Below the pieces are notes generated by a model that saw only the letters and a program-made list of their open reading frames with translations, had not been told where the DNA came from and searched no databases. Of a stretch of 64,000 bases of DNA, positions 52,642 to 60,973 are shown in pieces. Positions within the stretch are counted from its first letter, which is position 1. Each line of letters opens with the position of its first letter. Source of the stretch: an uncultured Pelagibacteraceae bacterium (lineage in GTDB: Bacteria > Pseudomonadota > Alphaproteobacteria > Pelagibacterales > Pelagibacteraceae); NCBI GenBank assembly GCA_902616675.1, contig CACMTV010000001.1, positions 124,001-188,000 of the forward strand. The letters are read 5' to 3'. A program made the position numbers and the translations under genes.

Positions 52642-53822
52642 TTTAATTTTCTTTTATATTCTCTATCAATCATTGAAGTTAAAGAGTCTACTAGAGCATC
52701 TGAAAATTTAAATATTTCATTTGGCTTGTACTCATTAGATTGATTTTTTACCGGATCGGTTTTATCTTCTACTACTATGTTAGAGTTAGGATCATTATCT
52801 TTTAAATAAACCAGCATAATCCAATTCTCATCATTTTCTTCATCTAACTTTATAAATATTTCAGATGTTTCATATCTTCTATCAACTACTCGTAGCAATG
52901 ACATTTTTTTTGGTAACCATCGTCTATTTAACTGAAAAATACATGAGGCCATACTTCTGTAAAAACTCTCTAAATTGTTTTCAATTTTTTCTCTAGCTAT
53001 ATTAAATTCTCTTTCCTTCTCTAATAAATCAGATCTGGTATCCGTATCTGAAACTTCAATTCCTAACTGCTCTATCCTTTCTCTAATTTTTTGATCTCTA
53101 ATTGCCTGATATTTTGATTTTATTTTCTCTATTCTTTCTTGAACTTCCTCATAATTTTCCCTTTCTTGTCTCAAAACAATTTTTTCTAAGTTTTTTATCT
53201 CTAGAGCTTCTCTTTTTCTAAACTGATCAATTTTCTTTTCTAATTTTATTTTTTCATAAAACAATCTTTGTTTTTCAGCTTGATCTTTTCTTACTTGAGC
53301 TTGCTCCTCTCTTATAAATTTTTTAAGCTCAATTTTTCTTTCTTTATCTAATTTAATTTCTTCTCGCACTTCTGCTTGTTTGAGTTTTAACTCCTCTTTT
53401 TTTAATAGTTTACTTCTTTTAATTATTTCTTCCTTTTCTCTTTTCATTTGTTTTACTTCGGCTAATTTTTTCTTTTCTCTTTCTTCTTCTACAACTTGCT
53501 TAAAAGCATTTATTTTGTCTGATATTCTTTGAAAAAAATTTTGAAGAGCCCTATCAATATTAAAATTAAATTTTATTTTAAATTTAAATCGATCTCCAAA
53601 TCTTATAATCTTTCTAAAAGTCTCTTTGGTGTTTTGAGATTGTTTTAAAAATTTTAATTTTTTTGTTTTAAATTTCTTTTTTCGTTTATAGATTTTTTTA
53701 GCTTTTTTTGCTTTTTTTTTTAAAGAGCGTTTAAATCTCTTCTTAAGCTTTACATGTTTTTTTACTTTTCTTCTAGTTTTTGACTTTCTTTTAATTTTTT
53801 TCTTTTTTTTTCTCTTTTTCAT
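52638..53822 (-). CDS. Lys/Arg-rich coiled-coil protein, unknown
   Basis: A 394-residue protein I cannot assign. Residues 1-60 are almost entirely Lys and Arg, resembling a histone-H1-like tail. Residues about 110-275 form a long charged coiled coil (repeats such as EEREKKKLAEVKQMKREKEE). A more ordinary globular C-terminal domain follows from about residue 290 (SMASCIFQLNRRWLPKKMSL, then ENWIMLVYLKDND). The N-terminus would bind nucleic acid or acidic surfaces. It stands alone between an MBL hydrolase and cfa. Confidence 0.8.
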   Translation of the reverse strand: MKKRKKKKKIKRKSKTRRKVKKHVKLKKRFKRSLKKKAKKAKKIYKRKKKFKTKKLKFLKQSQNTKETFRKIIRFGDRFKFKIKFNFNIDRALQNFFQRISDKINAFKQVVEEEREKKKLAEVKQMKREKEEIIKRSKLLKKEELKLKQAEVREEIKLDKERKIELKKFIREEQAQVRKDQAEKQRLFYEKIKLEKKIDQFRKREALEIKNLEKIVLRQERENYEEVQERIEKIKSKYQAIRDQKIRERIEQLGIEVSDTDTRSDLLEKEREFNIAREKIENNLESFYRSMASCIFQLNRRWLPKKMSLLRVVDRRYETSEIFIKLDEENDENWIMLVYLKDNDPNSNIVVEDKTDPVKNQSNEYKPNEIFKFSDALVDSLTSMIDREYKRKLN

Positions 53823-53848
53823 AACCGATATTGATTAAATACCAGTTT

Positions 53849-55054
53849 TTAAGAATATATATAGTCTCTTGTGGGGTGTGCAGAATCAAAATTTTTCACA
53901 ATTTGTAATTGAAATACCACTAAGTCTCTATATCTAAACGCCGCTGCGCAGCTAGCCAAATAAAAAGACCACATTTTCACAAATTTTTCATCAAACATAT
54001 CTTTTACTAAATCCTTTTTGGCATTAAATCTTTCCAACCAGCTTAATAGGGTTTTATCATAGTGTCGTATTAATGTTTCAGTATCGGAAACTATTAATCC
54101 AGTTTTTTCAATAGATTTAGTAATTTGACTTAAAGACGGACAAATTCCTCCTGGAAAAATATAACGGTTTATAAATTTATTGGGAGGAGAAGGTTTATCT
54201 ACAACACCAATGGTATGTAATAGGAATGAACCATCATTTTTCAAAAGTTTATTTATAGATTTAAAAAATTGATTATAAAATTTTCTACCGACATGCTCAA
54301 ACATACCTACTGAATAAATCTTGTCATATACACCTTTAATTTCCCGATAATCTACAAGCTCAAAAGAAACTTGATTATCTAAACCAAGTTCTTTTGCTTT
54401 TTTTTTACAATAATTAATTTGATTTTTACTTAAAGATATCCCAGTAACTTCACACCCTTTTTGTTTTGCTAGCTCTAAAGCCATACCTCCCCAGCCACAG
54501 CCAACATCTAAAACTTTATCACCATTTTTTACATTAAGTTTTTTTATTATATGGTCAATTTTATTTTGTTGAGCATCTTCTAAAGTTTTAGTATCCTCTT
54601 TCCAATAACCACAAGAATACTGTCTATGTTTTTTATCAAGAAATATATCATATAACTTTTCACCTTTTTCACCTCCAATATCATAGTGATGCTCTACGTT
54701 TTTTCTGGACTTGCCAGGTAAGTTAAAATTTGAGACTAATCTTGCGATTTCAAAAATTTTTTTCGAAAAATAACTCGCAGTGGTAATCTCCTCTCTTCCA
54801 AGGTTTTTTACTAAGGACATTAAAAACTGTTCAAGAGATCCGTTTTTTATCTCAATCTCATTTCGCATGTAAGCTTCGGGGAATTCTATCTCTGGATCAA
54901 GTATCAACTTCCATTTAAGATTGTTTTTTAATAATTTTAAAATTATTGGTTGGTCCTTTGGTGGATTGCCAATAATATATTTTTGACCTGATAAATCTTC
55001 TAAAATTATACCGCCTTTTTTATAAATCTTATTAAGAACTTTTGCTAATATCAT
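53849..55054 (-). CDS. cfa: Cyclopropane-fatty-acyl-phospholipid synthase family methyltransferase
   Basis: A 401-residue SAM-dependent enzyme. The N-terminal lipid-binding part is followed by VEHHYDIGGEKGEKLYDIFL, the SAM site VLDVGCGWGGMALELAK (about residue 180), and SVGMFEHVGRKFY with the bicarbonate-site residues. It methylates the double bond of membrane fatty acyl chains. It lies 3 bp downstream of a DapA-like gene. Confidence 0.92.
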   Translation of the reverse strand: MILAKVLNKIYKKGGIILEDLSGQKYIIGNPPKDQPIILKLLKNNLKWKLILDPEIEFPEAYMRNEIEIKNGSLEQFLMSLVKNLGREEITTASYFSKKIFEIARLVSNFNLPGKSRKNVEHHYDIGGEKGEKLYDIFLDKKHRQYSCGYWKEDTKTLEDAQQNKIDHIIKKLNVKNGDKVLDVGCGWGGMALELAKQKGCEVTGISLSKNQINYCKKKAKELGLDNQVSFELVDYREIKGVYDKIYSVGMFEHVGRKFYNQFFKSINKLLKNDGSFLLHTIGVVDKPSPPNKFINRYIFPGGICPSLSQITKSIEKTGLIVSDTETLIRHYDKTLLSWLERFNAKKDLVKDMFDEKFVKMWSFYLASCAAAFRYRDLVVFQLQIVKNFDSAHPTRDYIYS

Positions 55055-55057
55055 ATC

Positions 55058-55942
55058 TTAAGCTGCAATATCTTTATTTGAATTAAATTTTAAATTTTCA
55101 AGTTTTTTTAACAATTCTTTCTGATCACTTGAGTTTAATAATGTTAAAGGAGGTAATAAATTTTTAAATTTTGAATTTTTAAGAGCCATATAACTATGTA
55201 GGCCAGAAATTAAATTATATTTATCAAAAGTATGTCTTACATTTATCAATTTCTCATTAGATTTTTGAGGTCTATTTTTTTGAAAGTCGTCAAAAACTTC
55301 TCTAGCCAACTTGTGTGTCACATTTGCTATAGCAGATATACATCCTGAACACCCGATCTCTAGCCCTCTCAGTAATTTAGATTCATCCCCAGGAAACATC
55401 AAAAAGTCTTTTATCTTTACTTCTTCGTAAAGATTATAAGTGGAGTCTTTGCATCCGATTATATTTTTGGGGTATGTAGATACTAATTTTTTTAAAAAAT
55501 TTAATTCAAATTTAAATCCACTGAGTTTTTCAAAATTATATATAATAATTTTTACTTTAGGAATATTTTCTATAATTTTTGTGTAAAACTGAAATACTCC
55601 ATCTTCTGTGTTCCCTTTATAGTAAGCAGGGGGCATTATAAGAAAAGTATTAAAATCATATTCCATAGAATATTTTATAAATTCTAAATTATCTTTTAAT
55701 GAGTTAAATCCAGTTCCTAAGAAAAAGTTGTTTTTAAGTTTACTTAAAGGAAGTCTTGAAACTAATTCTTTTTTTTCAGACATGGAAATTAGTTGACTCT
55801 GACCTGTGGAGCCAAAAAAGAACACACCATGTAAACCTTTGTTTATTATGTTTTCCGCGTGGACTATTGTTTCTTCAACGTTTAATGAGCTGTTTTCGTT
55901 CAAAATACTCAGCGTTGCAGCATATACTCCTTTTTTAATCAT
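55058..55942 (-). CDS. DapA/NAL-family aldolase
   Basis: A 294-residue TIM-barrel lyase of the dihydrodipicolinate synthase / N-acetylneuraminate lyase superfamily. The Schiff-base lysine is in NIIGCKDST, the catalytic tyrosine in IIIYNFEKLSG, and the GTTGE-like loop reads GSTGQ. The changed loop and lack of lysine-pathway neighbours argue against a true DapA. The substrate, probably a 2-keto acid aldol, is unknown. It is co-transcribed with cfa. Confidence 0.82.
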   Translation of the reverse strand: MIKKGVYAATLSILNENSSLNVEETIVHAENIINKGLHGVFFFGSTGQSQLISMSEKKELVSRLPLSKLKNNFFLGTGFNSLKDNLEFIKYSMEYDFNTFLIMPPAYYKGNTEDGVFQFYTKIIENIPKVKIIIYNFEKLSGFKFELNFLKKLVSTYPKNIIGCKDSTYNLYEEVKIKDFLMFPGDESKLLRGLEIGCSGCISAIANVTHKLAREVFDDFQKNRPQKSNEKLINVRHTFDKYNLISGLHSYMALKNSKFKNLLPPLTLLNSSDQKELLKKLENLKFNSNKDIAA

Positions 55943-55989
55943 AATCTTACCTAAATTTATTTATCTAAGTTATAATATAAAATTTCAAA

Positions 55990-56937
55990 ATGAAAGTTCT
56001 TGTTATACAAACTAGGTACGGCATAGGAGATATGCTTATATTTCTACCCTATCTAAGGGCTATTTCTCAGAAAACTGGAGTTAAAGTATCTATGCTCGCC
56101 AAAGAAAGTTCTAAAGCAAATGATTTATTTAAAGATGAAAATTTTTTAGATGAAATAATAAAATTGGATGACACTAATGATAAAATTTTAGGATTTTCAA
56201 AACTCATCAAGGAAATTAAAAATAAAAATTTTAATAAAGTATTTATTTTTAATGGTTCAATAAGATACAGGCTTTTAGCTATATTTTCAGGAATAAAAGA
56301 AATTTATCAGTATCCTTTTTTTACTTCAAAAGATGTCATATTTCAGACAGCCAAAATATTCACTGAAAACTATGTAAATAAAGTTTTATCCTCTAAACCA
56401 AAATTGAACTTAAATCCTAAATCTATTGATGAGGCTAAAAATAAATTTAATATCACTAGTGAAGTTAAAAATGTTGTGCTTGGTATTTCCGCATCAGGAC
56501 CAACAAAAAGATGGGATATAAAAAATTATATCGATCTAGCAATTAAGTTAAATAAAATTCAAAATTGTAAATTTTTTATTGCCGCTAGTAAGGATGATAT
56601 GGAATTAATTAATAAACTAAAAAATTCTGGAATAGGCAAAAATTGCTTCTCATTAGAAAATCTATCAATTAAAGAAATACTACCTATCATAAAAAATTGT
56701 GATCTTTACATTGGTAACGACACAGGTTTCATGCATATAAGTTCAGCTCTAGGAATAAAATCGATAGGTATATTTACAGACTCACCTGCTTACTCTTACA
56801 GCGGGTACTCTGATAATATCATAGCTATTGTACCAGTTGGTGAAACTCTTGAAAGCACAACTCACGACACTTTAGGTAAAGACAAGATTTCTTTTGAGGA
56901 AGTATTTGAAAAAACAAAAAAATGTTTGATCAACTAA
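55990..56937 (+). CDS. Glycosyltransferase family 9 (heptosyltransferase-like)
   Basis: A 315-residue GT-B enzyme of the ADP-heptose:LPS transferase family. The N-terminus VLVIQTRYGIGDMLIFLPYL and the C-terminal donor motif YIGNDTGFMHISSALGIKSI (about residue 238) are diagnostic. It likely adds a sugar to the lipopolysaccharide core, in keeping with kdsB, kdsD and lptBC. It converges on the DnaJ-like gene with an 8-bp overlap. Confidence 0.88.
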   Translation: MKVLVIQTRYGIGDMLIFLPYLRAISQKTGVKVSMLAKESSKANDLFKDENFLDEIIKLDDTNDKILGFSKLIKEIKNKNFNKVFIFNGSIRYRLLAIFSGIKEIYQYPFFTSKDVIFQTAKIFTENYVNKVLSSKPKLNLNPKSIDEAKNKFNITSEVKNVVLGISASGPTKRWDIKNYIDLAIKLNKIQNCKFFIAASKDDMELINKLKNSGIGKNCFSLENLSIKEILPIIKNCDLYIGNDTGFMHISSALGIKSIGIFTDSPAYSYSGYSDNIIAIVPVGETLESTTHDTLGKDKISFEEVFEKTKKCLIN

Positions 56938-57430
56938 AGTCGGACTTGATAATCTTTTCTTTAGCCTCATTTACCAATTGGCTTAATCTTTCACTATTTA
57001 CGTCTCGATTCATGTCAGGATGAATTTTTTTTTGTAACTTTGCAGCTGTTTTTAGAACATCCTCTTTAGAGCATCCTTTTTTTAAACCTAAAATTTTATA
57101 GCTTTCCTCAATAGATATACTTGACGTTGCTTGTGAACTTTTATTGCCATATCTTCCTGAGCTTCTAAGAACTTGTATTAGTCTCCATAATTGAAATAAT
57201 TGTAAAGCCGTAAAACCTTTTATTTTTAATCCACTTAAGAGAATTAGTAAAAAGGGGAGTGAAAATATATATTTACCTCCAATTGCTAAAATTGCTGCCA
57301 AAAAGATAGATATTACTATGGCTAATCTTTTTAAAAATTGGGCAATTTTTTTAGTGCTAGTTTTGGCAAACCAATTAAGAAATAAATAAACAATGACAAA
57401 TATGATAATTCCAATTAAAAACCAGTTCAT
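56930..57430 (-). CDS. Membrane-anchored DnaJ-domain protein
   Basis: A 166-residue protein with an N-terminal membrane helix (about residues 2-18), a second hydrophobic stretch (about residues 36-65), and a C-terminal J domain of the short TIM14/DjlA-like type: SYKILGLKKGCSKEDVLKTA and the HPD triad in KKIHPDMNRD. It would stimulate DnaK at the membrane. It is divergent from ptrB, with 14 bp between starts. Confidence 0.88.
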   Translation of the reverse strand: MNWFLIGIIIFVIVYLFLNWFAKTSTKKIAQFLKRLAIVISIFLAAILAIGGKYIFSLPFLLILLSGLKIKGFTALQLFQLWRLIQVLRSSGRYGNKSSQATSSISIEESYKILGLKKGCSKEDVLKTAAKLQKKIHPDMNRDVNSERLSQLVNEAKEKIIKSDFS

Positions 57431-57444
57431 ATAATTATATTATA

Positions 57445-59520
57445 ATGAGTATACCAAAATTAAAAAAAATAAAGAGCGAGAAAAAGTATCACAATACTAC
57501 ATTAAAAGATGATTATTCTTGGGTCGATCAGCCTGATATTTTAGACGTTTTAAAAAATCCAAACAAATTACATCCTGAAGTAAAAAAGTACATTGAAGAA
57601 AATAACTTATTAACCGAAAAGTACTTTGGTGATGTTAAGGATCTTCAAAAAAAACTTTTTGATGAAATTAAATCTAAAATTAAACTTGATGATACTTCAT
57701 TAAAATTTAAAGATCGCAAATACTTTTATTGGAGTAAAACTGAAGCTAAAGGGAACTATGGAAAAAGATTAAGACAACTAATTGATAAATCGAAACCAGA
57801 AGAAATTTATTTTGATGGAGACTTAGAAAAGAAAAAATCAGGATCTGAGTATTTTGGCCTAGGTAGTGTCAGCGTTTCTCATAATGATGACTGTATGGCA
57901 TATTCTTTAGATTTAAAAGGATCTGAGTACTACACTATTTATTTAAGAGATTTGACTAACAACAAAAATTTACCCGATCAAATTGAAAATACTAGTGGAA
58001 CTATTACCTGGTCTTTAGATAGTAAAAGTTTTTTCTACTCCAAGCTGGATAAATTTCATAGACCAAGAAAAATTTATCAACATTTTTTAGGTAAGCCTGT
58101 TGAAAGTGATATGCTTATTTTTGAGGAAAAAGATGAGACTTTTACATGTAGTATTGGTTTAACATCAGATGAAAAATTCTTCGTAATTTCCACTTCAGAT
58201 CATATTACCACCGAAGAGCATTTTTTTGAATCGATTAGTGATGACATTAAACCAAAATTATTTAGAGAAAGAAAAAAAGACGTGCGCTATTCTTTAGACT
58301 CCTGGAAAGATTATTTCTATGTTCATACCAATGAAGATGCAAGAGACTACAAAATTTTAAGGTGTAAAAAAGACGATATTGAAAATTTGGAGGAATTTGT
58401 TCCACCAAAAAAAGAGACGGTGATCGGTGGTTTAGATTTTTTAGACGATTATATTATTAGAGCAGAGAAATCTGATGCGATACCAAAATTATATGTACGA
58501 AACATTAATACAAATAAGGAGGAAGAAATAAAAATTTCTAATGAACCTATTGGCGTCCCAGGGGCAAGCTTAATGCAAAAAGACACTAATACTTCAAAAA
58601 TAAGAATTAGTTGGGAGAGTATGGCGACGCCAGGTAAAATATTTGAATACGATATTAAAACAAAAGAAAAAAAACTAGTTAAAGAAGTTGAAATTCCCTC
58701 TGGTCATGATCCTAATAAATATGTTGTTGAAAGAATAAAAGCTAAGTCACATGATGGGCGTATGATACCCATAAGCTTGGTTAGACTTAAAAACTCAAAA
58801 CAAGACGGAATGTCAAAAATATTGTTATATGCTTACGGAGCATATAAGCATAGTGTGTCCCCATCTTTTAGTGCATCAAGATTTTGCCTAGTTGATAGAG
58901 GCATCACATTTGCTATCGCACACATAAGAGGTGGAGGAGATTTAGGAGATAGTTGGCACACGGAAGGAAAAAAGAAACTTAAGAAAAATACTTTTCACGA
59001 TTATATCGCATGTGCTAATCATTTGATTGAACAGAGGTATACACATAAAGGTGGATTATGTTTCTACGGAGGTAGTGCTGGAGGTCTTACTGGAGGTAGC
59101 GTAGCAAATATGGCTCCTGAATTATTTTTTGCAATGCTTTTGCTTGTACCTTTTGTAGATACGATGACAACTATGTTAAATGAAAAACTTCCGCTTACAC
59201 CAGCTGAGTGGGAACTTTGGGGAAATCCAATAAAAAGTAAAGAGTACTTTGATTACATACTATCTTATTCTCCCTACAATAATTTGAGCAAAAAAAAATA
59301 CCCCCCCATGTTAGTCACATCATCAATATTCGATAATAGGGTTTTATATTCCGAACCTGTAAAATATATCGCTAAGTTAAGAGATGTTAAAGAGGACGAC
59401 AATGAACAATTATTGAAATGCAAAATGGAAGCAGCCGGTCACGGAGGTATGAGTGGTAGAGATAATGCAATTAAAGAGCTTGCAGAAGAATATAGTTTTA
59501 TTTTGAAGAATGCGAAGTAA
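57445..59520 (+). CDS. ptrB: Oligopeptidase B (S9 prolyl oligopeptidase family)
   Basis: A 691-residue serine peptidase. An N-terminal seven-bladed propeller (about residues 70-410) precedes the alpha/beta-hydrolase domain with AHIRGGGDLGDSWH, nucleophile Ser in FYGGSAGGLTGG (about residue 550), SSIFDNRVLY with the catalytic Asp, and GHGGMSGR with the His. It cleaves short peptides after basic residues. It has no signal peptide and is probably cytosolic. Confidence 0.94.
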   Translation: MSIPKLKKIKSEKKYHNTTLKDDYSWVDQPDILDVLKNPNKLHPEVKKYIEENNLLTEKYFGDVKDLQKKLFDEIKSKIKLDDTSLKFKDRKYFYWSKTEAKGNYGKRLRQLIDKSKPEEIYFDGDLEKKKSGSEYFGLGSVSVSHNDDCMAYSLDLKGSEYYTIYLRDLTNNKNLPDQIENTSGTITWSLDSKSFFYSKLDKFHRPRKIYQHFLGKPVESDMLIFEEKDETFTCSIGLTSDEKFFVISTSDHITTEEHFFESISDDIKPKLFRERKKDVRYSLDSWKDYFYVHTNEDARDYKILRCKKDDIENLEEFVPPKKETVIGGLDFLDDYIIRAEKSDAIPKLYVRNINTNKEEEIKISNEPIGVPGASLMQKDTNTSKIRISWESMATPGKIFEYDIKTKEKKLVKEVEIPSGHDPNKYVVERIKAKSHDGRMIPISLVRLKNSKQDGMSKILLYAYGAYKHSVSPSFSASRFCLVDRGITFAIAHIRGGGDLGDSWHTEGKKKLKKNTFHDYIACANHLIEQRYTHKGGLCFYGGSAGGLTGGSVANMAPELFFAMLLLVPFVDTMTTMLNEKLPLTPAEWELWGNPIKSKEYFDYILSYSPYNNLSKKKYPPMLVTSSIFDNRVLYSEPVKYIAKLRDVKEDDNEQLLKCKMEAAGHGGMSGRDNAIKELAEEYSFILKNAK

Positions 59521-59530
59521 AAAATATCCT

Positions 59531-59560
59531 CTTGAAAATTACAAAAAAATTACCACATAT
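59531..59560 (+). promoter_or_regulatory. RpoH (sigma32)-type promoter for hsp20
   Basis: CTTGAAA (59531-59537) and CCACATAT (59553-59560) are separated by 15 bp, closely matching the heat-shock consensus CTTGAAA-N(13-17)-CCCCATNT and its alphaproteobacterial form. It lies about 55 bp before the Hsp20 ATG, as expected for a heat-shock gene. Confidence 0.65.
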
Positions 59561-59615
59561 AAATCGTTGATTGCCGATAGGGATCAACATTTACCTTGCT
59601 AACAAAGGAGGAAAT

Positions 59616-60059
59616 ATGACAAGTAAGGATCTATCAATCTTTAATTCACTTAGACCTTTTAGCATTGGATTCGATGATATGTTTGATCAGTTCGAGTCAA
59701 TGTTGGGTGGAAATGGCGTTGCGGTACAAAGTAACTATCCGCCATACAACATAAGAAAGGCTGGTAAAGATAAATACGCAATTGAAGTTGCGTTAGCTGG
59801 CTTTAACAAAGACGATGTTGAAGTAGAATATGAAGATAATCTTTTAACTGTAAAAACCAAACAAGTTAAAAGCACTGAGAAAAAAGATGGCGACGAGATA
59901 ATTCATAGAGGTATTTCTCAAAGATCATTTGCCAGATCATTTACAATTTCAGATGATGTTAAAGTAGGTGATGCCGAGTTAAAAGATGGACTTTTGACAA
60001 TCTCTTGTGAAAAAATCGTGCCAGAAGCAAAGAAAAAAAGACTTATTGAGATAAAATAA
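59616..60059 (+). CDS. hspA: Hsp20 small heat-shock protein
   Basis: A 147-residue IbpA-like chaperone starting at MTSKDLSIFNSLRPF, where AAAGGAGG lies 6 bp upstream; a frame opening at 59571 is longer but lacks a ribosome site. The alpha-crystallin domain (about residues 35-130) contains YPPYNIRKAGKDKYAIEVAL, GISQRSFARSFTI and GLLTISCEK. It holds unfolding proteins for DnaK. A heat-shock promoter precedes it and a strong hairpin follows. Confidence 0.94.
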   Translation: MTSKDLSIFNSLRPFSIGFDDMFDQFESMLGGNGVAVQSNYPPYNIRKAGKDKYAIEVALAGFNKDDVEVEYEDNLLTVKTKQVKSTEKKDGDEIIHRGISQRSFARSFTISDDVKVGDAELKDGLLTISCEKIVPEAKKKRLIEIK

Positions 60060-60066
60060 GTTTACC

Positions 60067-60094
60067 TTACTTGCGGAGTAAACTCCGCAAGTAA
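60067..60094 (+). terminator. Perfect 12-bp hairpin after hsp20
   Basis: TTACTTGCGGAG (60067-60078) pairs fully with CTCCGCAAGTAA (60083-60094) around a TAAA tetraloop. CTTTAATT follows, a weak U-tract. It is the most GC-rich element nearby and probably ends the heat-shock message 8 bp before the next ATG. Confidence 0.75.
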
Positions 60095-60102
60095 CTTTAA
60101 TT

Positions 60103-60543
60103 ATGGAAATAACAGAAAAATTTGATTGGTTTTGTAAAACTACTTGGTCCAAAAGTGCATATAATACTTTATGGTGCCTCATTGGATGTTCTATAGGTGA
60201 CTTTGGAACTATTTACTATTTTCAAATAACCCCACACTCTTTATCAGTACTTTTAGTTATGTTAATTGCAATAATTAATGGAATAATTACCTCTATAATT
60301 CTTGAGACTATAATTTTATTTAGACAAAAATTTAAGTTAATGGAAGCGTTTAAAATCGCTTGTGGTATGTCATTAATCAGTATGATTTCTATGGAAGTGG
60401 CGATGAACTTGACAGACTACTTAATTATAGGTTCAGCAAAATTAGTATGGTGGGTCGTACCTATAATGTTACTAGTTGGATTTTTAACACCTTGGCCTTA
60501 TAATTATTGGAGACTTAAAAAATTTAATAAAGCTTGTCACTAA
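60103..60543 (+). CDS. DUF4396-like integral membrane protein
   Basis: A 146-residue membrane protein with about four helices. The C-terminal WPYNYWRLKKFNKACH tail and the TWSKSAYNTLWCLIGCSIGDFG start resemble the DUF4396 group. The Cys/His/Met residues (SMEVAMN, KACH) hint at metal binding, but no function is established. The terminator 8 bp upstream means it needs read-through or a weak promoter of its own. Confidence 0.7.
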   Translation: MEITEKFDWFCKTTWSKSAYNTLWCLIGCSIGDFGTIYYFQITPHSLSVLLVMLIAIINGIITSIILETIILFRQKFKLMEAFKIACGMSLISMISMEVAMNLTDYLIIGSAKLVWWVVPIMLLVGFLTPWPYNYWRLKKFNKACH

Positions 60544-60845
60544 AAACAGTTTTTGCTTGTAAAACCTACAACTTTATTACTATTATTAATTTCAAAAATT
60601 CGCTCACATTTTATTTTAAATTTTTTTTTTGTATAAACATAAAATCTATTTCTAGAATTATCTTTAAAATTAACTTTTTCGGGATTTCCAAACTCTATCT
60701 TGAGTTCTTCCTCTGATCTATTTAGCCAACTACTTAATTGCTTTTCCTCTTCTGAAACTTTTTTGTCAATTTTGTTAGAAACAGTTTGACACGAAGCCAA
60801 ATTAATAAATAGCAAAATCAATATTAGAATAAATTTCATTTTCAA
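60540..60845 (-). CDS. Small lipoprotein with BamE/SmpA-like features
   Basis: A 101-residue precursor whose lipobox LASC places the acylated Cys at residue 19. The mature part, with WLNRSEEELKIEFGNPEKV and later YVYTKKKFKIKC and FTSKNCF, recalls the two-helix, beta-sheet pattern of BamE-like or SmpA-like lipoproteins, and the two late cysteines could form a disulfide. The family assignment is tentative. Confidence 0.65.
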   Translation of the reverse strand: MKMKFILILILLFINLASCQTVSNKIDKKVSEEEKQLSSWLNRSEEELKIEFGNPEKVNFKDNSRNRFYVYTKKKFKIKCERIFEINNSNKVVGFTSKNCF

Positions 60846-60892
60846 CCAAGTGGAGAATATACATCAATTTTATAAACAGAAATATTTATCGT

Positions 60893-60960
60893 AGGTTGTA
60901 ATTACAAGTTTGCTGAGATTTTTAAAAGATTTATTTAGAGAATCATTGTAATCACAACTT
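60893..60960 (+). promoter_or_regulatory. Structured leader of the purine permease gene
   Basis: The segments 60893-60907 and 60946-60960 can pair for 15 positions with one mismatch and one G-U pair, closing a loop of about 38 nt. The strands contain TTGTAATTACAA and TTGTAATCACAA, each palindromic or nearly so, so the same DNA could be two operator sites 50 bp apart. The 3' strand ends directly before the ATAGGAGG ribosome site, which is well placed for translational control. It does not match the purine riboswitch layout. Confidence 0.45.
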
Positions 60961-60973
60961 ATAGGAGGCTTTT

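Noticed and set aside
60893-60960. Classic purine riboswitch before the purine permease
   Set aside because: The enclosed loop of about 38 nt is too short for two stem-loops plus the conserved junction, and the junction sequence is not seen.
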